From positions 1,688,661 through 1,752,660 of the forward strand of contig NZ_OY761810.1 in assembly GCF_963664915.1 (NCBI RefSeq): a stretch of DNA of 64,000 nucleotides, in the 5' to 3' direction. The position numbers and the translations under genes are program-made. Source of the stretch: an uncultured Caproiciproducens sp. (lineage in GTDB: Bacteria; Bacillota; Clostridia; Oscillospirales; Acutalibacteraceae). The stretch's first letter is position 1, and each line of letters starts with the position of its first letter. The notes under the pieces are model-generated. The model was not told where the DNA came from, did not search any database, and saw only the letters and a list, made by a program, of their open reading frames with translations. This document shows positions 25,045 through 32,657 of this stretch, piece by piece.

Positions 25045-26295
25045 TCAGTCGTTAGAGTCTACTTCCAATTTGCCTTTTTTAATGAGGTTGTTCCGTGCAA
25101 AAATAACAATCAGAGCGGTAATAATCGCGCCGATGGCAATTCCGGCAATATAAGCGCCGATGTTGGAAATCAGAGGCCATGCCCAAATTGCCGATTCGGG
25201 GAACCACTGCACCGCACCCATGGCAACAGCGGAGGTGCCGCCGACAATGGCGCCGACCATATAGGCAGGAATTGTGATGGATGGTTTTTCAAGAGCAAAC
25301 GGGATGGAACCTTCGCTGATACCCATGAAAGCGAGGAACATGGCCGTTTTGCCCTGCGGATAGAACTGTTTGTCAAAGACATGTCTGCCAACTACCCATT
25401 TGTCGATAATGGTAGCAAGGCCAAGGCCGATGGAAGGCACAACAATGGCGATGCAGCGCGCGGTAATCGGGAGCACCTTATCGGTTGTAAAGCTCAGAGC
25501 CACAAAACCCGCGGCTTTATTAACAGGACCGCCAAGGTCAATCGCCGTAGCCGCCGCAAGTGCAATGGAATACCCGTAGCTTCCCGCTGCGCCGGCCGCG
25601 CCCAGAGCCGCTTTAATCCAGCTGTTCACAAGGCCGCCGAACGGTGTCACAATATAATGCATACCGAGCATAACGGCTACCGCCGCGAGAATTGGAATCA
25701 AGAAAGTAGTTTTAAATGCCAGCATATTGTGGCTGACTTTAATGGTCTTATTTAACCATTTTACAAAATAACCTGCTGCAATCGCAATCAAAATTGCGCC
25801 CAGAAAGGTGGATGCGACCGGTGAATTGGTTGCCCATTTACCTTCGACAATGCTTAAAACAGCAGTTGGTTTCGTCGCCATCAGGCCGCCGATAAATCCG
25901 GCCGGGAATGCGAGCTTTCCGCCGATGGAATTCGCCATAAATGCCGCAAACATTGGAATGGCAAAGCCAAACAGAGTTCCGCCGAAATCAGCCGTCAGAT
26001 TGGCGAACTTGAGAAGACTAAGTGAAAATCCGGAATACTTGCCGGTGTTCATTGCATCGACAATTCCCATGGCAGGGTCGACACCGAGGATTACGTAGGG
26101 TATCAGCTGAGACAGCGCCAGAATCAGTCCGCCCATGATCAGGAACGGAATCATGTTGGAAATACCCGTCATAACATGCTTGGAAAGTTCCGACCAAACA
26201 CTTTTCTTTTCAGGTTTTGCCGCTGCCGATGAAGCTGCAGTTACCTTTGGCTTTTCTGCTCCTGCATTTTGCGCACTTTTTTTAGTAATTGCCAT
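25045..26295 (-). CDS. PTS fructose-type EIIC permease
   Basis: Membrane channel component of a fructose/mannitol-family phosphotransferase system, 416 residues. After a polar Ala/Lys-rich leader of about 35 residues, the typical GISNMIPFLIMGG opens a series of about nine hydrophobic spans; GISEGSIPFALE matches the conserved EIIC loop that contacts the sugar. It is a separate protein, not fused to EIIB/EIIA as in FruA, resembling E. coli FrwC/FryC. Sugar specificity is unknown. Confidence 0.9.
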   Translation of the reverse strand: MAITKKSAQNAGAEKPKVTAASSAAAKPEKKSVWSELSKHVMTGISNMIPFLIMGGLILALSQLIPYVILGVDPAMGIVDAMNTGKYSGFSLSLLKFANLTADFGGTLFGFAIPMFAAFMANSIGGKLAFPAGFIGGLMATKPTAVLSIVEGKWATNSPVASTFLGAILIAIAAGYFVKWLNKTIKVSHNMLAFKTTFLIPILAAVAVMLGMHYIVTPFGGLVNSWIKAALGAAGAAGSYGYSIALAAATAIDLGGPVNKAAGFVALSFTTDKVLPITARCIAIVVPSIGLGLATIIDKWVVGRHVFDKQFYPQGKTAMFLAFMGISEGSIPFALEKPSITIPAYMVGAIVGGTSAVAMGAVQWFPESAIWAWPLISNIGAYIAGIAIGAIITALIVIFARNNLIKKGKLEVDSND

Positions 26296-26331
26296 TTTAA
26301 CTCCTCCTCATAATATAATTAGTTTATGTAG

Positions 26332-26652
26332 TTATTCCGCCGAAATCATTTCCTCAATTTCCTTAATAATTCCCTTGGCGTTTTTTATTGCATCCTGCAA
26401 TCCGATCTCGTAAACATCATAGTTGTCGAAACGGTCATTGTTTTCAGGTGTGATCGCCACCGCTTGAATGATGATATCGGCTTCCGCCAAATCCTGCGGG
26501 GTAAGGGCGTTTTGAATTCCATCTGCGCCCTGCGTTTCAATTTTTGCATCGTAACCCAATTCTTTCGCCGCTTCCTCCAATGACTGTGCGGCCATAAAAG
26601 TATGGGCCAGACCCATTGTGCAGGCGCATAACGCAACCAGTTTTTTTGCCAT
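26332..26652 (-). CDS. PTS fructose-type EIIB
   Basis: Cytoplasmic phosphotransfer protein, 106 residues. The phospho-Cys is Cys11 in LCACTMGLAHTFMAAQSL, the fructose-type EIIB signature, although the residue after it is Thr rather than the usual Pro. TQGADG and an alternating hydrophobic beta/alpha pattern follow. It lies 13 bases after the EIIA gene and 36 before EIIC; it hands the phosphate to the incoming sugar. Confidence 0.92.
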   Translation of the reverse strand: MAKKLVALCACTMGLAHTFMAAQSLEEAAKELGYDAKIETQGADGIQNALTPQDLAEADIIIQAVAITPENNDRFDNYDVYEIGLQDAIKNAKGIIKEIEEMISAE

Positions 26653-26665
26653 ACCAAATTCCTCC

Positions 26666-27127
26666 TTAACTTTGAATTGCTTGATTTATAATACCGAATA
26701 TTTCATCGGGATCACACGAACACAAAAGAGACTTCTGAAAATCAGCATTGACCAGTTTCCTCGAAAGGGAAGCAAGCAGCGTTAAATGTGTGGTACTGGC
26801 AACCTGTTTCGGAACGAGCAGCGCCAGGATTACGACAGTTGGCTGGCCGTCCATGGACGGCCAATCGATACCGGATTTTGTTTTTACAACCATTACTGCC
26901 GGTTTTAGGATTGCGTCGCAGCGTGTGTGCGGAATTGCAAATCCATCGCTGAAGCCGGTGCTTTCCACTTCCTCACGCTCTAAAAAACCATCAATGGTTG
27001 CTTGTGCATTATTGCAGATTCCGAATTCCTCTGCTTTTTTTGCAATGAGGGCGAGACATTCGCCCTTTGTGGATACGTTTGCGTTTGTCAAAACATATCT
27101 GGGTTCAAAAACACTATCTTCCTTCAT
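26666..27127 (-). CDS. PTS fructose/mannitol-type EIIA
   Basis: Phosphotransfer protein of the EIIA-2 family, 153 residues, with phospho-His in FAIPHTRCDAI. SGIDWPSMDGQPTVVILALLVP is split across the usual beta strands of the fold. It takes phosphate from HPr and passes it to EIIB. It starts 12 bases after the regulator gene and so is co-transcribed with it. Confidence 0.92.
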   Translation of the reverse strand: MKEDSVFEPRYVLTNANVSTKGECLALIAKKAEEFGICNNAQATIDGFLEREEVESTGFSDGFAIPHTRCDAILKPAVMVVKTKSGIDWPSMDGQPTVVILALLVPKQVASTTHLTLLASLSRKLVNADFQKSLLCSCDPDEIFGIINQAIQS

Positions 27128-27139
27128 TTGTGATCTCCT

Positions 27140-29002
27140 TTAACAAGCCAAAATTTTCATGAACTGAATATATGAGGTTGAAGCAATCAGCTGGTTTACC
27201 AGTTTAATGTCTTTTACACATTGATACAGCTGGCGGAACATGGACGCCTTTGCGCTGTCGACACTGTTAAAGCTGATAAAGAACAGCAGCTGAACATTTT
27301 CTTCTCCCCAATTAATGGGTTGTTCCAAAATGCCGATGCCAACCACGGACGGCAGATTTCCTTGAAAAATGGTGTGGGGAACGGCCACTAAATTGCCTAT
27401 GTCTGTGGAGGATTTCTGTTCCCGATCCTTGACGGAATCGAGCGCATCCTGATGGATTAAGCCCATGGCCAACATCCTTTTACCCATTTCGTCAATTGCC
27501 TGTTCCCTTGACTGCACCCGAAGTTTAAAAAAGGCCTCCGGTCGAAAAAAGTTGAACAGCTGGGGCTTTTTGGAACTGTGATAATAAAGGGATTCTTTAA
27601 TTAAGGCAATACAGTCATCTCCAAGAAAATCGTCGATTACCACAAGAGGGACATTGTAGTGATAAGAATCAATTTCCACTGTGGAAATGATCAGATCGAC
27701 ATCCTGCGCGAGGGCGCTTTCCAGATAATGAATAGGGTAAACGCCGACAATGTCAAGTTCCGGCATCTCACGGCTAATCCGCTCCGCAATCAATTGGCTT
27801 GTTCCTATGCCGTAATTGCAGAGAACGGCAACTCTTTTCCGGAAGTTACCCCTTTCCCGAAAGGCGCCGAAATGCATTGCAAGATATCCCAGTTCGTCTT
27901 CGCCTATTTCAATTCCATATTCTTTTTCAATTTTTTGTGCCAGAAATATTGCATAATTCATCTCAAGGGGATATTTCTTTTTGATCTGGCCGAGCATAGG
28001 GTTTTTACCCGGGATTTGATTATCCATCCGTTCGAGAAGAATTTTAATGTGTACGGATAGTGATTTTATGACTTCCTCATCATCAGAATAATTGGAGCCT
28101 GAAATCAAAGAAATTTCCTTAATGCGTGCCTTTATAAAGGCTTGAATATGATCTTCAACATTTATATTACCTGCGTCAAAACCCTGAATTACGGGTCCTG
28201 ACAGCGCAGCGACATAATTGTATTCTTCCTCACTCAGCGCAATATTGAAAACCTCCGCAAGAGAATCCATGATTTGATGGATGATATGCAGATTATGGCG
28301 CCGTATGCCTTTCGGCAGCGGAATGTCAATCAAATGATATTTCTGTCGGGACCTGGAGAAAGAAACTGCAATCCGCATTGACAAATTTTGAATGTCCCTG
28401 TCCGCAGCCACCACGTGAATCTGCTGCAGGGACTCCAATACGGTCCTGTCTATTTGCGCATATTCCTCTTTGCTCAAATTGGGCAGATTGATCTCAAACC
28501 CGCTTTGCTCATTATTGAATCCGATATCTGTTAATAGCGTGCGGATGTTAAATTCTTCTCCCTCAAGGGATAAACCGTAATACGGTTTTGAAGCAAGTTC
28601 CAGACTGTATTTGTACAAGTACTCTTTAATGGAAGGCATGAGCTTGTTGATCGTGGACGGACTCAGATGCACATAGCCCGAAAGCATTTCAATCGTAATC
28701 GGCTGCGACTGTATAATGGTCAGAAGAATACTTCTGACTCGCTCTGCATTGTCATCGTAAGATTCACCGCCGTTTTTCAGCAGCTTTTTTACGGATTTTG
28801 GGTTGCCTTTCAGCACATATCCCATACCCCGCTTGGAAACAATCTCCAATTCAAAGTTTTTGATCTCGTCGTTAATGATCTCGACGTATCTTTTCACTGT
28901 CCTGGAAGAAATGTCCATCAGTTTGGCGATATCTTCCGCAGTCAGCGAGGTTTGCGTCTCACTGAGATGCTGGACTAATTTAATTTGAATCTTTGTCAGC
29001 AT
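27140..29002 (-). CDS. PRD-containing transcriptional regulator (LicR/MtlR type)
   Basis: PTS-controlled activator, 620 residues. Order: N-terminal helix-turn-helix (LTAEDIAKLMDISSRTVKRY, about 18-40), a second DNA-binding helix region, two PRD domains (about 170-390), an EIIB-like domain with Cys in VLCNYGIGTSQL, and a C-terminal EIIA-2 domain with His in LVAVPHTIFQG. All phosphorylation domains look intact, so activity should depend on phosphate flow from HPr and the adjacent EII proteins. First gene of the minus-strand operon it presumably controls; GAGGTG precedes the ATG. Confidence 0.92.
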   Translation of the reverse strand: MLTKIQIKLVQHLSETQTSLTAEDIAKLMDISSRTVKRYVEIINDEIKNFELEIVSKRGMGYVLKGNPKSVKKLLKNGGESYDDNAERVRSILLTIIQSQPITIEMLSGYVHLSPSTINKLMPSIKEYLYKYSLELASKPYYGLSLEGEEFNIRTLLTDIGFNNEQSGFEINLPNLSKEEYAQIDRTVLESLQQIHVVAADRDIQNLSMRIAVSFSRSRQKYHLIDIPLPKGIRRHNLHIIHQIMDSLAEVFNIALSEEEYNYVAALSGPVIQGFDAGNINVEDHIQAFIKARIKEISLISGSNYSDDEEVIKSLSVHIKILLERMDNQIPGKNPMLGQIKKKYPLEMNYAIFLAQKIEKEYGIEIGEDELGYLAMHFGAFRERGNFRKRVAVLCNYGIGTSQLIAERISREMPELDIVGVYPIHYLESALAQDVDLIISTVEIDSYHYNVPLVVIDDFLGDDCIALIKESLYYHSSKKPQLFNFFRPEAFFKLRVQSREQAIDEMGKRMLAMGLIHQDALDSVKDREQKSSTDIGNLVAVPHTIFQGNLPSVVGIGILEQPINWGEENVQLLFFISFNSVDSAKASMFRQLYQCVKDIKLVNQLIASTSYIQFMKILAC

Positions 29003-29074
29003 TCAAACACCTCACACTCATTCATCCCATTGATCATTATTATAACTTCTTTTTCAACGATTTCCTTATAATGT

Positions 29075-29103
29075 TTGACATGGAATCGTGACAGTCATAA
29101 TAA
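29075..29103 (+). promoter_or_regulatory. Promoter-like site, distal to the HPr-like gene
   Basis: TTGACA (29075-29080), 17 bases, TAATAA (29098-29103). The transcript would run about 280 bases before the HPr-like gene; its leader shows no motif I recognise. Confidence 0.45.
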
Positions 29104-29292
29104 TTAACTATTGAATATGTACATTTCACTTGACTATTGCGCGTTATACAAGCCTTTTTTTGTTATGATAAATATTAAATCAGTCAATACACAGAGTAAA
29201 ATTCCAACATACAAATAACAAATATATTTCCAATCAAAAAAATAAATGCAGAGGATGTGATTCTAAAAGACATCTGATCGAAAAAGCAGCTG

Positions 29293-29320
29293 TTGCATTT
29301 CTGTCGGATTATGCTATCAT
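29293..29320 (+). promoter_or_regulatory. Proximal promoter of the HPr-like gene
   Basis: TTGCAT (29293-29298), 16 bases, TATCAT (29315-29320), about 60 bases before the start codon. Confidence 0.5.
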
Positions 29321-29386
29321 AAATATGGGATCAGAGAGGATATACTCTTATTACTTAAAAAATTACAAAAATTAAGGAGTTTTCTC

Positions 29387-29644
29387 ATGAAACAGTTTAC
29401 GTACACAATTAAGGATCCTGAGGGAATCCACGCACGGCCCGCCGGGTTGTTAGTAAAAATTGCCGCTTCTTATACCTCTGAAATTAAAGTGACAAAAGGC
29501 CAAAATTCGGTTAATGCGAAAAAAATATTTGCCGTTATGGGTCTGTCCGCAAAGCAGGGTGATACAATAACCGTCACTGCAGAGGGCGAAGATGAGGTCA
29601 AAGCGAACGAAGCTTTGTCCGCCTTTTTTAAAACCAACTTATAA
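29387..29644 (+). CDS. HPr-like phosphocarrier lacking the regulatory serine
   Basis: 85-residue phosphocarrier of the PTS. The catalytic His15 is intact in PEGIHARPAGLL, so enzyme I can phosphorylate it. At the site of regulatory Ser46 of Gram-positive HPr the sequence reads NAKKIFAVMGLS, with Lys46 in place of Ser. HPr kinase therefore cannot use it for catabolite repression in the normal way. It is divergent from the PRD-regulator operon, which suggests a dedicated carrier for that fructose-type system. The ribosome site AAGGAG lies 8 bases upstream. A second HPr at 44301 keeps the serine. Confidence 0.9.
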   Translation: MKQFTYTIKDPEGIHARPAGLLVKIAASYTSEIKVTKGQNSVNAKKIFAVMGLSAKQGDTITVTAEGEDEVKANEALSAFFKTNL

Positions 29645-29753
29645 GACTGTAACAAATCCGTTTTCATGAAATTTCCAGGCTGTCTGACATGATCAATAGC
29701 TGCCTTCGGCTGATATACCGCAAGAACATATGAAAGCCGCTGTGAGGAGAAAT

Positions 29754-30512
29754 ATGAAAAACACACAGAATATCTTTGATGACGAGGATTTCTTTGAAGG
29801 CTATCGAAAAATCCGTGACAATCCTGTCAACTACAACAAATTACTGGAACAGCCTGCCCTGATGAGCCTGCTGCCGGATCTTGAGGGAAAGTCGGTATTG
29901 GACATTGGCTGCGGTGCCGGCGGGGCCTGTCTGGAATATGTCCGCAGAGGTGCATCGCAGGTTACCGGCATCGATCTGTCGGAAAAGATGCTCGCCTTGG
30001 CAAAAATACAGGCACTGCATGAAAAAATTCAATATGAACGCATGGATATGTGTGATATCGGAACACTGAACCGGCGCTTCGACATCGTCGTCAGTTCGCT
30101 GGCGGTTCATTATGTCGCAGAATTTCCTACGCTGCTGTCCGCGATATCCGATTGCCTGAATGATGGCGGCTGCTTCCTTTTCTCGCAGGAGCATCCTCTG
30201 ACGACCGCGCCATGCACGGGGCCCAAGTTTACAGTGGCTGAAAACGGCGAGCTGCTGCACTACAATCTTACGGATTACGGACGCGGGGGAATCCGTTCCA
30301 CTAAATGGATGGTGAATGGCGTTATCAACTACCACCGCACTTTTTCTGAGATTATAAATGCGCTGCTTGACGCCGACTTTGCGATTGACCGGATGCTGGA
30401 GCCACTGCCGGATGACCCAACGCTGTGTTTGAACCCAAATATGGAAAAGGAATTCTATAAGCCCAGCTTCCTCGTCATCCGCTGCCGGAAAAGTCAGAAG
30501 CAGCACTGCTGA
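29754..30512 (+). CDS. Class I SAM-dependent methyltransferase
   Basis: Rossmann-fold methyltransferase, 252 residues. SAM-binding motif I is SVLDIGCGAGGACLEY, with the acidic motif II in VTGIDLSEKML and motif III near MDMCDIG; a Methyltransf_11-like fold. The start at 29754 is chosen for GAGGAG just upstream; an in-frame ATG at 29730 has none. The target is unknown: the C-terminal segment with NYHRTFSEI resembles small-molecule or UbiE-like enzymes. Single gene. Confidence 0.88.
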   Translation: MKNTQNIFDDEDFFEGYRKIRDNPVNYNKLLEQPALMSLLPDLEGKSVLDIGCGAGGACLEYVRRGASQVTGIDLSEKMLALAKIQALHEKIQYERMDMCDIGTLNRRFDIVVSSLAVHYVAEFPTLLSAISDCLNDGGCFLFSQEHPLTTAPCTGPKFTVAENGELLHYNLTDYGRGGIRSTKWMVNGVINYHRTFSEIINALLDADFAIDRMLEPLPDDPTLCLNPNMEKEFYKPSFLVIRCRKSQKQHC

Positions 30513-30558
30513 ATTGATTCAAAATACAGGATGACGTTATCTTCGTCTTGGGAAACTA

Positions 30559-30587
30559 TTGACATTCCGGAAATACCGGGTTATACT
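30559..30587 (+). promoter_or_regulatory. Strong promoter of the ABC exporter leader, with palindromic spacer
   Basis: TTGACA (30559-30564), 17 bases, TATACT (30582-30587). The spacer contains CCGG-AAATA-CCGG (30567-30579), a possible repressor site between the two promoter boxes. Confidence 0.75.
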
Positions 30588-30627
30588 AAACGCATTGTGA
30601 TAAAAATAAAAAAGGAGGCGGACAAAG

Positions 30628-30717
30628 ATGGAAAACAATGGCTATTTTGGAGTAAAGGTTGGCTGTTCTGTTAAAAAATTTAAATCAGAAGTATTTTTGC
30701 CCGCATTCTACGGATAG
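30628..30717 (+). CDS. 29-residue leader peptide of the ABC exporter operon
   Basis: Short ORF starting MENNGYFGVKVGC and ending FLPAFYG, too small to be an enzyme. It is preceded by AAAAAAGGAGGCGGACAAAG, one of the strongest ribosome sites in the window, 10 bases from the ATG, and by a near-consensus promoter. It is followed 46 bases later by an intrinsic terminator and then by a heterodimeric ABC exporter. This is the same layout as bmrB-bmrCD of Bacillus subtilis, where stalling on a leader peptide prevents termination. No sequence similarity to BmrB is claimed. A stand-alone small protein is the alternative. Confidence 0.65.
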   Translation: MENNGYFGVKVGCSVKKFKSEVFLPAFYG

Positions 30718-30763
30718 CTTTTTGCGCCCTGCTGTGAAAACAGGCGTAAATACAATGGCAAAG

Positions 30764-30797
30764 GCACCTCTGATGATCAGAGGCGCTTTTTATTTTA
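30764..30797 (+). terminator. Attenuator terminator before the ABC exporter
   Basis: GC-CCTCTGA (30764-30773) pairs with TCAGAGG-GC (30777-30786), then TTTTTATTTT. GCGCC at 30724-30728, just after the leader peptide stop, can pair with GGCGC (30782-30786) of the 3' arm, which would break the terminator. A competing CGCCCTG/CAGGCG hairpin lies at 30725-30746. Confidence 0.75.
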
Positions 30798-30821
30798 TAC
30801 TGTTGAAAAGAGATGAATACA

Positions 30822-32657
30822 ATGGAGGGGCAAAGTACGAAGAAAAAGGGAGCCGGACTGATCTGGCGTTTTTTAAGGGGAAGTGTCGGGCTTTTTATCG
30901 CCGCATTGATTTTTGCCATGCTGAATACGGTTTTCAATGCCGTTACACCGCAGATTATCCGTGTAGCGGTTGATTACGTGATCGGTGAGCAGTCTGTCAG
31001 CCTGCCTGTCTGGCTGGAACGTTTTGTTTCATTACAGAAAGTCCAAAGCGACCCGGCAAACAGCCTGCTGCTATTCGCCGCTGCCATACTGCTGGTTGCC
31101 GTCCTGTCGGGCATCTGCAATTACTTAAGCCGCATGGGCGTGGCAAAAGCGTCGGAGTCCTTTGTGAAATCCCTTCGGGACCAGCTTTTCGGGCACATTC
31201 AGCGGCTTCCGTATTCCTGGCATAACCAACATCAAACAGGGGAGATTATTCAGCGCTGCACTTCCGATGTAGATGTAATCCGCAACTTTATCAGCAATCA
31301 ACTGCTGGAGGTGTTTCGTACCGCATTTTTGGTGATCCTGTCCATTATCATTATGTTTTCAATGAACGTGAAGATATCGCTGGTTGCGCTGACATTCATT
31401 CCGCTGGTGGCGGCATATTCCGGAGTTTTTTATTCGAAAATAGCAAAACGATTCCGTCTGGCAGACGAAGCCGAAGGGGAACTGTCTGCCACGGTGCAGG
31501 AAAACCTGACGGGTGTGCGGGTGGTGCGTGCATTCGGACGCGAACGGTATGAAATTGAACGTTTCGACATACGCAACAACCGCTTTGCCGGCCTGTGGAT
31601 TCGGCTGGGCCGACTGCTAAGCGCCTACTGGGGAATCGGTGATCTGATTACCGGTCTGCAGATTCTTACGGTCATCGTCATGGGCGTTATCGAAGCGGTG
31701 GATGGAAGAATCACGCTCGGCGAATTCCTGGCGTTTGTATCTTATAACTCCACACTCATTTGGCCTGTCCGCGGTCTTGGCCGAATTTTATCTGAAATGA
31801 GCAAGGCCGGCGTTTCCATTGAGCGTGTGGCCTATATTCTGGACGCGGAAGAAGAGCAGGATATCCCGGACGCCGTTAAGCCGCCAATGGATAAAGACAT
31901 CGCGTTTCATCATATCAACTACAGCTACGAAGGTCAGAAACCGGTTCTGAAAGATATTGATTTTACCATTCTCTCCGGCAGCACCTTTGCCATACTGGGC
32001 GGAACGGGCAGCGGAAAATCAACGCTGATGCATCTGTTGGACCGGCTGTACGACCTGCCGCCCGAGTGTGGAACTATCACTGTAGGCGGCGTCAATATAG
32101 CTGAAATCAAACGTTCCTGGCTGCGCGAAAACATTGGGATGGTTCTGCAGGAACCGTTTCTGTTCTCTCGTACTATTGAAGAAAATATCCGTGCCACAAG
32201 ACCCGGCGCTTCACTGGATGAGGTACGGCGCGCCGCCCAAATTGCCTGTGTAGACAATGCGGTGGACGATTTTGCCAACGGCTACGATACGATTGTGGGG
32301 GAACGGGGAGTGACGCTTTCGGGCGGGCAAAAGCAGCGGGTGGCGATTGCCCGCATGCTGATGCAGCTGGCGCCCATCATGGTATTCGACGATTCACTCT
32401 CCGCTGTGGACTCGGAAACAGACGCGCAGATTCGCGCGGCACTGAGAGAGAATCTCGGAAAATCGACCGTTATTCTTATCTCACACAGGATAACCACCCT
32501 GATGCAGGCCGACCGGATTCTGGTGCTGGATGACGGAAAGATTGCGGAATTCGGCACACACGAAGAACTGATTCACCAAGATGGTATCTATAAGAGTATC
32601 TACGATATTCAAATGAACAGCGACGACCGGTCACTGCTGGAAAAGGAGGAAGGTTAA
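30822..32657 (+). CDS. Heterodimeric ABC exporter, subunit with degenerate catalytic site
   Basis: Half-transporter of the type IV exporter fold (multidrug/lipid), 611 residues: about six membrane spans (20-320) and a C-terminal ATPase. Walker A GGTGSGKSTLMHLLD and signature LSGGQKQRVAIARML are canonical, but Walker B ends MVFDDSLS, with Asp where the catalytic Glu belongs. That asymmetry is the hallmark of heterodimeric exporters such as BmrC/BmrD, TM287/288 and LmrCD. I start at ATG 30822 (GAAAAGAG 9 bases upstream); ATG 30813 is possible. The stop overlaps the next start by 1 base. The leader and attenuator suggest induction by translation-inhibiting drugs. Confidence 0.9.
   Translation: MEGQSTKKKGAGLIWRFLRGSVGLFIAALIFAMLNTVFNAVTPQIIRVAVDYVIGEQSVSLPVWLERFVSLQKVQSDPANSLLLFAAAILLVAVLSGICNYLSRMGVAKASESFVKSLRDQLFGHIQRLPYSWHNQHQTGEIIQRCTSDVDVIRNFISNQLLEVFRTAFLVILSIIIMFSMNVKISLVALTFIPLVAAYSGVFYSKIAKRFRLADEAEGELSATVQENLTGVRVVRAFGRERYEIERFDIRNNRFAGLWIRLGRLLSAYWGIGDLITGLQILTVIVMGVIEAVDGRITLGEFLAFVSYNSTLIWPVRGLGRILSEMSKAGVSIERVAYILDAEEEQDIPDAVKPPMDKDIAFHHINYSYEGQKPVLKDIDFTILSGSTFAILGGTGSGKSTLMHLLDRLYDLPPECGTITVGGVNIAEIKRSWLRENIGMVLQEPFLFSRTIEENIRATRPGASLDEVRRAAQIACVDNAVDDFANGYDTIVGERGVTLSGGQKQRVAIARMLMQLAPIMVFDDSLSAVDSETDAQIRAALRENLGKSTVILISHRITTLMQADRILVLDDGKIAEFGTHEELIHQDGIYKSIYDIQMNSDDRSLLEKEEG

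Noticed and set aside
30659-30973. 104-codon plus-strand frame overlapping the ABC exporter start
   Set aside because: It runs through the intrinsic terminator and out of frame into the exporter gene; no ribosome site and no protein-like composition.
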